A stretch of DNA of 64,000 bases from Cognatiluteimonas telluris (GTDB taxonomy: Bacteria > Pseudomonadota > Gammaproteobacteria > Xanthomonadales > Xanthomonadaceae). The DNA lies in assembly GCF_011320095.1 (NCBI RefSeq), contig NZ_JAANOY010000001.1, positions 186,001 to 250,000 on the forward strand, given 5' to 3'. Positions within the stretch are counted from its first letter, which is position 1. Each line of letters opens with the position of its first letter. This document shows, piece by piece, positions 51,906 to 60,530 of this stretch. The notes below the pieces were generated by a model, which did not search any database, was not told where the DNA came from, and was given only the letters and a program-made list of their open reading frames with translations. The position numbers and the translations under genes are program-made.

Positions 51906-52678
51906 AGCACCGACTCCAGTAGCGTGCGCAACACCCGCTGGGTGCCTGCGGCGCGCGCGTCGTCCCACGCGAAGCTGTCCTCGTCCATGTAGGTCCGCTG
52001 GCTGATCTCCAGCTGCACGGCATCGATCCCGTTGGCCGGATCCCCGTAATGGCGAGTGATGTAGCCGCCCTTGAAGCGGCCGTTGGCGACGAAATCGTAT
52101 CCGTCCGTCCGCGACAGAATCGACACCAGCGTGTCCTGCAGTGCGGGGCTGCAACTCCCACCACCGGCGGTGCCCAGGTTGAAGTCCGGCAGCCGGCCGT
52201 CGAACAGGAACGGGCACTCGCCGCGGATCGAATGGCCTTCCCACAGCACCACGCGTGGGTGTTGCGCGCGCAGGCGCTGGAGTTCGCCGGCCAGCGCCGC
52301 GTGGTAGGGGCGCCAGTAGCGCTCCACGCGCGCCTGGATTTCCGCGGGCGTGGGATGCTGGTCGTCGTCGACGTACACCGGCTCGCCGCTGAACTGCACG
52401 ATCGGGCACAGCCCGGTGGTGTTCTGGCCGGGATACAGCGACACGTCGTCGGGCGGCCGGTTGAGGTCGACGACATAGCGCGAATGACGCGGCACCAGCA
52501 CCGACGCACCCAGGTCGCGCGCGAAGGCATACAGGCGCGCGACGTGCCAGTCGGTGTCGGGTGCGCGACGGGCGCTGGCATGCATCCGTGCCGCGATGTC
52601 GGCGGGGATTTCGCTGCCGTCGTGCGGCAGGCTGACCAGCAGCGGCGCGGTGCCGTGGTGCAGGGTGAAGGTGTCCAT
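51902..52678 (-). CDS. hutG: N-formylglutamate amidohydrolase family protein
   Basis: A 258-residue zinc hydrolase of the N-formylglutamate deformylase group, last step of one histidine-degradation route. Landmarks are VSLPHDGSEIP, DTDWHVARLY, RHSRYVVDLNRPPDD and LWEGHSIRGECPFLFDGRLPDFNLG, with the His and Asp residues expected for metal binding. No other hut genes are nearby, so the role in histidine use is inferred from homology only. Start ATG 52678. It lies 61 bp downstream of gorA and overlaps the small membrane gene. Confidence 0.9.
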   Translation of the reverse strand: MDTFTLHHGTAPLLVSLPHDGSEIPADIAARMHASARRAPDTDWHVARLYAFARDLGASVLVPRHSRYVVDLNRPPDDVSLYPGQNTTGLCPIVQFSGEPVYVDDDQHPTPAEIQARVERYWRPYHAALAGELQRLRAQHPRVVLWEGHSIRGECPFLFDGRLPDFNLGTAGGGSCSPALQDTLVSILSRTDGYDFVANGRFKGGYITRHYGDPANGIDAVQLEISQRTYMDEDSFAWDDARAAGTQRVLRTLLESVL

Positions 52679-52739
52679 GCGGATCCGGTTTGCCTTTTCG
52701 AGCCAAGGATGCCTGATCGCGCAGGCGTGGTCCGACCGC

Positions 52740-54107
52740 TTAGCGCATCAATACCAGCTCTTCGGCGGACGTCGGGTGGATCGCGACGGTGTCGTCGAGG
52801 TCGCGCTTGTGCAGGCCGCGTTTCATCGCCACCGCGAAACCCTGCAGGATCTCGTCCACGCCTTCGCCCAGCAGGTGGATGCCCACCACGCGCTCGTCCT
52901 CCCCGGCGCACACCAGCTTGAACAGGCTGCGCTGCGGCGAATCGGCCAGCGCATGCAGCATCGGCCGGAACCCGGCGCGATACACCCGCACCGCGTCGCC
53001 ATGCCGCAGGCGCGCCTGCGCTTCGGTCAGTCCGAGCTTGCCGATCGGCGGATGGGTGAACACGACCGTCGCGATACCGTCGTAATCGAGTTTCGCGTCG
53101 GCCTGGCCTCCGAACAGGCGATCCATCAAGCGCCGCGCGGCCGCGATCGCCACCGGCGTCAGCGCCACCGCCGGGGTGACGTCGCCCACGGCATGGATGC
53201 CGGCAACGCTGGTGCGCTGGAAGGCATCGACGAGCACGTGCCCGCGCGGATCCATCGCCACGCCCAGCGCCTCCAGTCCGATGCCATCGCTCGCCGGCTT
53301 CCGGCCCGTGGCGAAGATCACCGCATCGAAGGGCCCGCTGTCGTGTCCTGTCGCGTCGCGCAGGACATGCCTGCCCGAAGCATCGGCATGCAACGACTGC
53401 AGGTTGCTGTCGAAGCGGGTGTGGATGCCGTGCTGTCGCTGGTCCTCGACCAGTTGCGTGGTGAGGTCTTCGTCGAAGCTGTCCAGCAGCCGGCGGCGGC
53501 GCACGAAGATGTCGACCTGGCTGCCCAGCGCCTGCAGCACGCCGGCCAGCTCGACCGCGATGTAGCCGGCGCCGACGATCGCCACCCGCGCCGGCGCTGC
53601 GTTCAGATGGAAGAAGCCGTCCGAATCGATGCCCCGTTCCGCGCCGGGGATCGATGGCCGCTGCGGCCGCCCCCCGGTGGCGACCAGGATCGAAGGAGCG
53701 TGCAATCGCACTCCATTGCTGCATTCGACGCTGTCCGGCGCCAGCAGCCGGCCGCGATGCGGCAGCAACGCGATCCCCGCGGCGTCGAGCCGCTGTTGGT
53801 AGCTGGCGTGGATGTTGCCGATGTAGCGCTGGCGATGGGCGATGAACGCCGGCCAGTCGAGCGCAGGCGCGGTCGTGCCCATGTCGAAGCCGAGCGCCTG
53901 CGCCAGCTGCATCCGGTGCGCGAGATCCGCGGCCAGCCACATCGCCTTCTTCGGCACGCAGCCGACGTTGACGCAGGTGCCGCCGAGCGGACCTTCGCCG
54001 AGCAGCGCCACGCGTGCGCCGTGGTGGGCGGCGCGGAACGCGGCGGCCAGGCCGCCGGAGCCGGCGCCGAGCACGATCAGGTCGAAGTCGTGGCGGGCGC
54101 GGCTCAC
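52740..54107 (-). CDS. gorA: Glutathione-disulfide reductase
   Basis: Reduces glutathione disulfide with NADPH via FAD. The 455-residue flavoprotein has the FAD site LIVLGAGSGGLAAAFRAA, redox pair Cys45/Cys50 in GGTCVNVGCVPKK, the NADPH site IVGAGYIAVELAGVLQALG with a basic RRRRLL that favours NADPH, HAVGDVTPAVALTPVA, and the C-terminal catalytic HPTSAEE. The start is GTG 54107, one base after the stop of the dadA-like gene, so these two genes are tightly linked. Confidence 0.94.
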   Translation of the reverse strand: MSRARHDFDLIVLGAGSGGLAAAFRAAHHGARVALLGEGPLGGTCVNVGCVPKKAMWLAADLAHRMQLAQALGFDMGTTAPALDWPAFIAHRQRYIGNIHASYQQRLDAAGIALLPHRGRLLAPDSVECSNGVRLHAPSILVATGGRPQRPSIPGAERGIDSDGFFHLNAAPARVAIVGAGYIAVELAGVLQALGSQVDIFVRRRRLLDSFDEDLTTQLVEDQRQHGIHTRFDSNLQSLHADASGRHVLRDATGHDSGPFDAVIFATGRKPASDGIGLEALGVAMDPRGHVLVDAFQRTSVAGIHAVGDVTPAVALTPVAIAAARRLMDRLFGGQADAKLDYDGIATVVFTHPPIGKLGLTEAQARLRHGDAVRVYRAGFRPMLHALADSPQRSLFKLVCAGEDERVVGIHLLGEGVDEILQGFAVAMKRGLHKRDLDDTVAIHPTSAEELVLMR

Positions 54108-54108
54108 G

Positions 54109-55359
54109 TCAGAAGCGTTCCAGGCGATAAGGGGCCGGATCGACGTGCGGCGCGCGGCCCGTCATCAGGTCCGCGACCAGTTGCGCAGTGGCGACGCTCA
54201 TGCTGACGCCGAGCATGCCATGGCCGGTCGCCAGCCATAGCGACCGCGTCCCCGGCACCGCACCGATGATCGGCAGGTCGTCGTAGGTCATCGGCCGCCA
54301 GCCGAACCACTGCTCGCGTCGCGCCGGGCCCAGCGGCTGGCGCAGGTACTCGCGCGCACCGCGCTCCAGCGCGGCCAGCCGACGGCGGTTGAGGGTGTCG
54401 TCGAAGCCCGAGAACTCCATCGTGCTGCCCAGCCGGTAGCCGTCTTCCCAGGTGGTGACGCAGACGCTGCGCTCGTGCAGCACCAGCGGCCGCCGCGGCG
54501 CCGGGGTCGGGCGCGCATACGTGATCGAGTAGCCCTTGCCGGGCTGCATCGCCCGGCGCAGCGGGCCGAGGCCGGGCGACAGCGCCGCGGCCAGTCGCGG
54601 CGACCATGCGCCGGTGGCGACCAGCACGGCCGCGCCACGGATGTCGCCGCGCTTGGTCCGCAGGCACGGGCCGTCGGCGTCCTCGCGCAGGCCGGTCACC
54701 TCGCAGCCTTCGACGATCTCGCCGCCGGCCTCGCGCAATGCGCGTGCCAGCCCGGCGACGTAGCGGTCCGGGCGCAGGCTGGCGTCGCCCTGGAATCGCA
54801 CCGCACCGACGACGCCGTCGAGAAGTGCGGGCTCCTCGCGCTGGTAACGCGGGCCATCGATGAGCTCGCTGGCGATCCCCAGCTCGGCGAGGGCGCGCCG
54901 CTCGGCCTGGACGCCGGCCAGCGCCTGTTCGCTGCGGAATACGTGGTCGGTGCCACCAGGCTGGAATTCGCATTCCAGCCGGTAACGGGCGACCCACTCC
55001 GGCAAGGCCTGGCGCGAGGCCTGTAACAGCGCCGCCTTGGCCGCGCCCGCGCGCAGCCAGTCGCGGCGGTTGCAACACCCGGCAAAACGCAGCAGCCACG
55101 ACCACAACGCCGGATCGAATTTCGGATTCACGTACAGCGGCGCATCCGGCGTCGCCATCCACCGCAGCGCGCGGCCGACGGTGCCCGGGGCGGCCAGCGG
55201 CAACGCGTGGCTGGGGGTGATCGTGCCGCAGTTGCCATGCGAGCTTCCGCAGCCGACGGTGCCGGCCTCCAGGACCCGCACCGGACGGCCGGCTTCGCGC
55301 AGGGCCAGCCCGCAGGCGAGTCCGACCACGCCGCCCCCGATGATCAGCACTTCCTTCAC
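54109..55359 (-). CDS. D-amino acid dehydrogenase-like FAD oxidoreductase (DAO family)
   Basis: A 416-residue flavoprotein of the DadA branch. The N-terminal FAD motif is EVLIIGGGVVGLACGLALREAG; other DadA features are SSHGNCGTITPSHALPL, the central VLVATGAWSPRLAA, KGYSITY and the C-terminal WFGWRPMTYDDLPIIG and ATGHGMLGVSMS. It probably oxidises D-amino acids, feeding electrons to the quinone pool; the exact substrate is uncertain. GTG start at 55359 has GGGGAG 5 nt upstream and directly precedes the FAD strand. It is divergent from the M4 protease gene over 277 bp. Confidence 0.9.
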   Translation of the reverse strand: MKEVLIIGGGVVGLACGLALREAGRPVRVLEAGTVGCGSSHGNCGTITPSHALPLAAPGTVGRALRWMATPDAPLYVNPKFDPALWSWLLRFAGCCNRRDWLRAGAAKAALLQASRQALPEWVARYRLECEFQPGGTDHVFRSEQALAGVQAERRALAELGIASELIDGPRYQREEPALLDGVVGAVRFQGDASLRPDRYVAGLARALREAGGEIVEGCEVTGLREDADGPCLRTKRGDIRGAAVLVATGAWSPRLAAALSPGLGPLRRAMQPGKGYSITYARPTPAPRRPLVLHERSVCVTTWEDGYRLGSTMEFSGFDDTLNRRRLAALERGAREYLRQPLGPARREQWFGWRPMTYDDLPIIGAVPGTRSLWLATGHGMLGVSMSVATAQLVADLMTGRAPHVDPAPYRLERF

Positions 55360-55444
55360 CGCGTCTCCCCGGACCTTCGCCGCAGGCCAAAACCCGTCCT
55401 TCGGCTGCGCATTTATTTTGCACCGCAACATACTTCCCGAGGTG

Positions 55445-55489
55445 GTGGTCACGAAAAACCGGAGCACCAAGCCGGTTTCTGTGAACCAC
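55445..55489. promoter_or_regulatory. Imperfect inverted repeat upstream of the M4 protease
   Basis: Two arms, GTGGTCACGAAAAACCGG (55445-55462) and CCGGTTTCTGTGAACCAC (55472-55489), are inverted repeats of each other with small gaps and enclose a 9-nt loop. No U-tract follows. It lies between divergent dadA-like and protease genes, about 150 bp before the protease ATG, and could be an operator or a structured leader. Confidence 0.5.
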
Positions 55490-55636
55490 ATCACGCTCCC
55501 GAAGCCATTCGTCGGTCGCGCCATCCGTATGGTGCACCGCGCCATGACGCAGGGCCCCGGCTGGGTAATGGTCGCTGCCGTGCCAGATGGCACGCCGCCG
55601 CCTGCACGGCGTCCACACCTTAAGGGGTCCTACCGA

Positions 55637-57256
55637 ATGAAGTTGCAAAACCACCTGCTCAGCGTCGCTGTCGTCGCTGCGCTGACGCTGCCTGCCGCCG
55701 CGATCGCCGCGATGCCGGCACACGCCGCCTCCGTCAGCCGCGCGCTGGGCCTGATCGACGGCCATGGTGCGGCGCTGCACCGCGCCGATGCCGACCGCTT
55801 CGTCGCGCGCGACGTGATCGTCGACCGCAACGGCACCGAACACGTGCGCTTCGACCGCACCTACCGTGGCCTGCCCGTTCTGGGCGGCGACGTCGTCGTC
55901 CACGAGCGCAACGGCAGCCTGAAGTCGATCAGCCAGACGCTGAAGACCGCGGGCCGGCCCAACATCACGCCCACCATCAGCGCCAACCAGGCGATCGTCG
56001 AGGCCGGCACCCGCTTCGGCACCGGCTTCAACGGCGTGCCGACGTCGCGCCTGATCATCGACGCGCGCAGCGGCGCGCCGACGCTGGCTTACGAGGTCAT
56101 GTATTCGGGCATCAAGGCCGACCAGACCCCGACCGACATGCACTACGTCATCAACGCGCATACCGGCGCGCTGCTCGGCCAGTGGGATACGGTGGAGACC
56201 GCACGCCAGGCCAAGGCCAAGCGGCCTGGTGGCGGCGGCGGTGGCGGCACGACCTGCTCGGGCATCACCAGCGCCAGCGGCACCGGCCAATCGCTGTTCT
56301 CGGGCGACGTCGCCATCACCACCGAGAAGTGCAGCAGCGGCACCTACCAGATGAAGGACGACAGTCGCGGCGGCGGTTACACCACCGACCTGGGCGGTCG
56401 CACCAGCGGCACCGGCACCCTGCTGACCGACGCCGACAACAGCTGGGGCAACAACAGCACCGCCGACCGCGCCACCGTGGCCGCCGACGCGCATTACGGC
56501 GTCGCCACCACCTGGGACTATTACAAGAACGTCCACGGCCGCAACGGCATCGCCAACGACGGCAAGGGCGCGCTGAGTCGCGTGCATTACGGCCGCAGCT
56601 ATTCCAATGCGTTCTGGTCGGACAGCTGCTTCTGCATGACCTTCGGCGACGGCGACGGGCGTTCGATCTATCCGCTGGTCGACATCGACGTCGCCGGCCA
56701 CGAGATGTCGCACGGCGTCACCGCGCGCACCGCCAACCTCACCTACTCCGGCGAGTCGGGCGGCCTGAACGAGTCCAACTCCGACATCTTCGGCACGATG
56801 GTCGAGTTCTATGCCAACAATGCCAACGACACCCCGGACTACATGATCGGCGAAGAGCTGTACATGAGTAATCCCAACGGCACCAAGGCGCTGCGCTACA
56901 TGTACCAGCCGAGCCTGGATGGCACGTCGCCCGACTGCTACAGCAGCAACGTCGGTTCGCTCGACGTGCACTACAGCTCGGCGATCGGCAACCACTTCTT
57001 CTACCTGCTGGCCGAAGGCAGCGCGGCGAAGTCGTTCGGCGGCCATACCGTCAGCTCGCCGACGTGCAACGGCAGCAGCGTGACCGGCATCGGCCGCGTG
57101 CAGGCCGAGAAGATCTGGTACCGCGCGCTGACGGTGTACATGACGTCCAACACCAACTACGCCGGTGCGCGCGCCGCGACCATCAACGCCGCCTCCGACC
57201 TGGGATATTCGACCAGCGCGGTGGCCGCGGCGTGGAGTGCGGTCGGCGTCAACTGA
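55637..57256 (+). CDS. Secreted M4 (thermolysin-type) zinc metalloprotease
   Basis: A 539-residue preproprotease. A signal peptide (LLSVAVVAALTLPAAAIAA) is followed by an FTP propeptide (ALHRADADRFVARDVIVDRNGTEHVRFDRTYRGLPVLGGDV region), a PepSY-like part (TPTDMHYVINAHTGALLGQW) and a Gly-rich junction where the mature enzyme should begin. The catalytic zinc site is His355-Glu-Met-Ser-His359, with the third ligand Glu379 in GGLNESNSD; the proton-donor region VGSLDVHYSS follows. Probably secreted by the type II system for protein digestion, as in predatory Lysobacter. ATG 55637; a GC hairpin terminator follows the stop. Confidence 0.93.
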   Translation: MKLQNHLLSVAVVAALTLPAAAIAAMPAHAASVSRALGLIDGHGAALHRADADRFVARDVIVDRNGTEHVRFDRTYRGLPVLGGDVVVHERNGSLKSISQTLKTAGRPNITPTISANQAIVEAGTRFGTGFNGVPTSRLIIDARSGAPTLAYEVMYSGIKADQTPTDMHYVINAHTGALLGQWDTVETARQAKAKRPGGGGGGGTTCSGITSASGTGQSLFSGDVAITTEKCSSGTYQMKDDSRGGGYTTDLGGRTSGTGTLLTDADNSWGNNSTADRATVAADAHYGVATTWDYYKNVHGRNGIANDGKGALSRVHYGRSYSNAFWSDSCFCMTFGDGDGRSIYPLVDIDVAGHEMSHGVTARTANLTYSGESGGLNESNSDIFGTMVEFYANNANDTPDYMIGEELYMSNPNGTKALRYMYQPSLDGTSPDCYSSNVGSLDVHYSSAIGNHFFYLLAEGSAAKSFGGHTVSSPTCNGSSVTGIGRVQAEKIWYRALTVYMTSNTNYAGARAATINAASDLGYSTSAVAAAWSAVGVN

Positions 57257-57280
57257 TCCATCGTTCCAGGCTGCAAACGG

Positions 57281-57307
57281 AAACGGCCCGCGCGAGCGGG
57301 CCGTTTT
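57281..57307 (+). terminator. Hairpin terminator between the protease and slyD
   Basis: An 11-bp stem (AAACGGCCCGC with GCGGGCCGTTT) closes a GCGA tetraloop and is followed by one more T on the plus strand. The A/T base pairs at the foot give T-tracts on both strands, so it may stop both the protease and the convergent slyD transcripts. Confidence 0.85.
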
Positions 57308-57331
57308 CATTGCTGCCGCGCACGCAGCCAA

Positions 57332-57811
57332 TCAGTGGTGGTGGCCGCCGTCGCCGTGCACGTGCCCGTGCTCGAGTTCCTCGGCGGTCGCCTCGCGCAC
57401 CTCGACGATGTCGATGTCGAAATGCAGGTCCTTGCCCGCCATCGGATGGTTGAGGTCGACGTCGACCACGCTCATGCCGACCTTCTGGATGGTCACCGCG
57501 CGCGGGCCGAAGTTGGTGTTCAGCACCACCTGCATGCCAGGCTCCAGGCGCTGGGCGCCGAAGTGCTTCTTGGGCACGCGCTGGCTGAGGTTGTCGCGCT
57601 TCTCGCCGTAGGCGTCGGCGGCAGCGACATCGGCGCTGAAGCTGTCGCCGGCTTCGTGCCCTTCCATTGCTTTTTCCAGCCCCGGGATGATGTTGCCGTG
57701 GCCGAACAGGATCGCCAGCGGCTCGCCTTCGCGCGAACTCTCCAGCGCCTCCTGGCCGGGCTCGGACACGGCGTAGTGGAAACGCACGACGCGGTCTTTC
57801 TCGATCTTCAT
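57332..57811 (-). CDS. slyD: FKBP-type peptidyl-prolyl isomerase SlyD
   Basis: A 159-residue cytoplasmic chaperone with proline isomerase activity that also binds metals. It shows the SlyD order: FKBP half (VVRFHYAVSEPGQEALESS), inserted IF flap domain (about 66-125, GDSFSADVAAADAYGEKRDNL), and the closing FKBP strand HFDIDIVEVREATAEELEHGH. The C-terminal tail is short and His-rich (HGHVHGDGGHHH), compatible with nickel binding, but lacks the long Cys/His tail of E. coli. ATG 57811. It is convergent with the M4 protease gene. Confidence 0.95.
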   Translation of the reverse strand: MKIEKDRVVRFHYAVSEPGQEALESSREGEPLAILFGHGNIIPGLEKAMEGHEAGDSFSADVAAADAYGEKRDNLSQRVPKKHFGAQRLEPGMQVVLNTNFGPRAVTIQKVGMSVVDVDLNHPMAGKDLHFDIDIVEVREATAEELEHGHVHGDGGHHH

Positions 57812-58081
57812 GGCGGCTCTCGTGTTGGGCCGCGATGCGGCAGGGGAGAAACGTGCGGGTCGCCCGCACGCTTGTCGCAGCGGCGTGAAGGCGCGAAGCT
57901 GTGCGGCGTGAATACGCATGCCCAAGCCGGCCTCCGCGGAGCCGCACATTATCCCGGCTCACCCGACGCGGCGCCAGCCAACGCGACCTCGAGACACGCC
58001 CCTGTGCCACGCGCCGCGCGATGGCAGGCGTTGATCGCGGTTGTGTGCGGCGCACGCGCTGGCACGGATTCGAAGCGCCGG

Positions 58082-58624
58082 TTGCGGATTGCGCCATCGC
58101 GATGGGACCGCCTTCCCGGAGGACGGCTGCTCGGCGGCCTGCTGGCCCTGGGACTGCTCGCCGGCTGCGGCCACGACGCCGTCCGCCGTGCCCCACCACG
58201 GTCGGCTTCCACGCGCGCCTGGCCGACGGTGGCGCCGGCCGATCCGGCGTCGGCCAATGCCGTGCTGATGCGCGCCCTGGGCCTGGTCGGCACGCCCTAC
58301 CGCTACGGCGGCAATACGCCCGAAGGCGGCTTCGACTGCAGCGGCCTGGTCAATTACGTCTACCGCGACATGCTCGACCTGCGCTTGCCGCGCAGCTCGC
58401 GCGACCTGGCGGCGATGCAGGGGCCGCGGATTCCCGAAGATCGCCTGGCGACCGCGGACCTGGTGTTCTTCGGCAGCGCCGGCGCCGTCAGCCACGTCGG
58501 CATCTATGTCGGCGAAGGCCGCTTCGTCCACGCCCCCAGCACCGGCGGCACGGTGCGGCTGGACCGGCTCGACGGACCCTACTGGCGCGACCACTATTCA
58601 GGCGCCAAGCGCGTTCTTCACTGA
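58082..58624 (+). CDS. NlpC/P60 lipoprotein endopeptidase (first of a tandem pair)
   Basis: A peptidoglycan endopeptidase with catalytic Cys in FDCSGLVNYVY, His in VSHVGIYVGEGRFVHAP (two candidate His) and a preceding YRYGGNTPEGG. The N-terminus reads GGLLALGLLAGCG, a lipoprotein signal with lipobox LAGC. No ATG precedes this segment in frame. A TTG at 58082 (LRIAPSRWDR) is the most economical start, a GTG at 58043 is possible, and the true start is uncertain. It cuts D-Glu-DAP-type bonds by family analogy. A paralogue follows 129 bp downstream, likely from duplication. Confidence 0.82.
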   Translation: MRIAPSRWDRLPGGRLLGGLLALGLLAGCGHDAVRRAPPRSASTRAWPTVAPADPASANAVLMRALGLVGTPYRYGGNTPEGGFDCSGLVNYVYRDMLDLRLPRSSRDLAAMQGPRIPEDRLATADLVFFGSAGAVSHVGIYVGEGRFVHAPSTGGTVRLDRLDGPYWRDHYSGAKRVLH

Positions 58625-58753
58625 AATGAATGGGTTACGGGGCTGAACCGTGACGGGCATCGCCCCTGTTTTCACCTTTTCATAACGCAATTTGAACCCT
58701 TTGGCGGGAAGGCTGGGGCACCATCACGTCCACCTCACAGCAGTGAAGTCCGC

Positions 58754-59449
58754 GTGACGACATCCGACCTATCGCTTGGCCGCCCTGCCGCCACCCCTTC
58801 CTCCGCCCCGCGCCGGGGCCTGCGCGCCGCCTTGTGCGGCTGCCTGCTGCTGATGACTGCCGCACCGGTCCTGGCCCAGCAGGCCGTACCCGCCGTCGCG
58901 GAGACCGGCTCGCTCGCCGCCGCCAGCATCACGCCCGCGCCGCTGGCAGCACCAGCGATCAGCGATGAAATCCAGCTTCCCAACCGCAGCGCCATGTTCG
59001 CCGGCGCCACCTTGCGCCCGTCGGCCATCCACCCGCACCAGGCCAATGGCCGTCCCGCGCCCGCCGGCCGCATCCAGAGCGTCCTCCAGCACGCGCTCGC
59101 CCTGCTCGGCACGCCCTATCGCTGGGGCGGCACCAGCACCGACGGTTTCGACTGCAGCGGCCTGGTCGGCTATGTGTTCCGCAGCGCGCTGGGGATCGAA
59201 TTGCCGCGCGTCTCGCGCGACATGGCCACCAGCGGCCAGCTGATCAGCGACCGCAGCAAGCTGTCCCCCGGCGACCTGGTGTTCTTCGGCACCCACCACG
59301 GCAAGCGCGTCGACCACGTCGGCATCTATGTCGGCGACGGCCGCTTCCTCCACGCGCCGCGCACCGGCCGCGACGTCACCGTCTCCAGCTTGGAAAGCGG
59401 CTACTGGAGCGACAAGTACATGGAAGCGCGGCGCGTCGCCGGGCTCTGA
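58754..59449 (+). CDS. NlpC/P60 exported endopeptidase (second of a tandem pair)
   Basis: A 231-residue relative of the preceding gene. It has a signal peptide (RAALCGCLLLMTAAPVLAQ), a low-complexity Ala/Pro spacer and a C-terminal NlpC/P60 domain (about 110-228): YRWGGTSTDGFDCSGLVGYVF with the catalytic cysteine, then DHVGIYVGDGRFLHAPRTG. Unlike its neighbour it lacks a lipobox cysteine at the cleavage site, so it may be periplasmic or secreted. The start is GTG 58754, with TGACG after it; an ATG further in would lose the signal peptide. It ends in a strong terminator. Confidence 0.87.
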   Translation: MTTSDLSLGRPAATPSSAPRRGLRAALCGCLLLMTAAPVLAQQAVPAVAETGSLAAASITPAPLAAPAISDEIQLPNRSAMFAGATLRPSAIHPHQANGRPAPAGRIQSVLQHALALLGTPYRWGGTSTDGFDCSGLVGYVFRSALGIELPRVSRDMATSGQLISDRSKLSPGDLVFFGTHHGKRVDHVGIYVGDGRFLHAPRTGRDVTVSSLESGYWSDKYMEARRVAGL

Positions 59450-59472
59450 GCGCAGTTGATGGTGTATTGCGA

Positions 59473-59497
59473 AGGCTGCCTCCGGGCGGCCTTTTTT
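59473..59497 (+). terminator. Rho-independent terminator after the NlpC/P60 pair
   Basis: An 8-bp stem (AGGCTGCC with GGCGGCCT, one G-T pair) around a TCCG tetraloop followed by six T residues. It lies 24 bp past the stop of the second NlpC/P60 gene. Confidence 0.92.
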
Positions 59498-59526
59498 GTT
59501 GCGCGTCCGTTCTGGCCAGGCGTCGC

Positions 59527-60027
59527 TCAGGCGTCGGCGTCCGCGTCGCGGTAGCGCGCGATGGTCTGCTCGATCCCCTTGCTCAATTCCATCACCTGGC
59601 GCGCGTAGTCCGCCAGCCGGCGGTCCTCGTCGGTGCCCGGCGCCCAGGCCGGCACCGGCGTCGGTGCGCCTTCCACCGCATCGAGCGCGACGAACACGAT
59701 CACGCAATGGGTGCATAACCGTTCGCCCGCACCCCCCTCGCGCGGATCGCGCGCGGTCACGTCGACGGCGAACTGCATGCTGCTGGTGCCGGTGTGCACC
59801 AGCTTGGCCGAGACGGTGACCAGGTCGCCGATGCGGATCGGCGCGACGAACCGGATCCCGCCGACCGCGACTGTGACGCAGTAGCGGCCGCTCCATCCCA
59901 GCGCGGCCGCGTAGCCGGTCTGGTCGATCCACTTCATCACCACGCCGCCATGGACCTTGCCGCCGTAGTTGACGTCGGCCGGTTCGGCGAGGAAGCGCAG
60001 TGCGAGCTCGCGCTGGCGGCCCCTCAT
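59527..60027 (-). CDS. Acyl-CoA thioesterase (hotdog fold, YciA-like)
   Basis: A 166-residue single hotdog-domain hydrolase that releases CoA from acyl-CoAs. The signature ADVNYGGKVHGGVVMKWIDQTGYAAA includes the catalytic Asp of the YciA/acyl-CoA thioesterase II-like group; the strands VRFVAPIRIGDLVTVSAKLV-like (IRFVAPIRIGDLV) follow. Its ATG at 60027 overlaps the stop of the HemJ-like gene by 4 bp, so the two are cotranslated, though their functions have no obvious link. Confidence 0.87.
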   Translation of the reverse strand: MRGRQRELALRFLAEPADVNYGGKVHGGVVMKWIDQTGYAAALGWSGRYCVTVAVGGIRFVAPIRIGDLVTVSAKLVHTGTSSMQFAVDVTARDPREGGAGERLCTHCVIVFVALDAVEGAPTPVPAWAPGTDEDRRLADYARQVMELSKGIEQTIARYRDADADA

Positions 60028-60461
60028 CCGTGCAGGAATGCCGGCTTGACCAGCACCAGGTAGACGATCGCCACCAGCAGCAGCACCGGCAGCTCGTTGA
60101 ACCAGCGCAGCGCCGTGGTCGAGGGCAATGCGCGTCCCGCATCGACGCCTTTCAGCCAGCGCCCGGCGACGACGAAGTGCACCAGCAGCAGCACGACCAG
60201 CGCGAGCTTGGCGTGCAGCCACGCCCCGCTGATGCCGAAGCCGAACCACAGCGCCAGCCCGAACACGAGCGCGAAGCCGAACATCACGTGCCCGAAGCGA
60301 TACAGCCGCCGCCCCATCAGCAGCAACCGCGCACGCACCGCCGGCGCGTCGCCGGCTTCGACCAGGTTGACCAGGATCCGCGGCAGGTAGAACACGCTCG
60401 CCATCCACGCGATCACGAACACCACGTGGGCGGTCTTGGTGAGGAAGTAGGCCTGGCCCAT
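60024..60461 (-). CDS. hemJ: HemJ-like (UPF0093/CopD family) membrane protein
   Basis: A 145-residue inner-membrane protein with four helices. The N-terminal TKTAHVVFVIAWMASVFYLPRILV has the conserved His and Lys/Arg of HemJ, the oxygen-independent protoporphyrinogen oxidase; later helices include FGHVMFGFALVFGLALW and LALVVLLLVHFVVAG. The family label CopD-like is also used, so the HemJ role is likely but not certain. ATG 60461. It is divergent from the methyltransferase gene (69 bp) and overlaps the thioesterase gene. Confidence 0.82.
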   Translation of the reverse strand: MGQAYFLTKTAHVVFVIAWMASVFYLPRILVNLVEAGDAPAVRARLLLMGRRLYRFGHVMFGFALVFGLALWFGFGISGAWLHAKLALVVLLLVHFVVAGRWLKGVDAGRALPSTTALRWFNELPVLLLVAIVYLVLVKPAFLHG

Positions 60462-60530
60462 GCATCGCTCCAGCGCGGCGGGGCGGCCGCGGCGTGATGC
60501 GATGATACGCACCCTCCCGGCGCCCGCCCG

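Noticed and set aside
54104-57331. A very long open frame on the minus strand across the M4 protease and the dadA-like gene
   Set aside because: High GC keeps antisense frames open. The sense frames have signal peptide, HEMSH and FAD motifs, while the antisense product is low-complexity.
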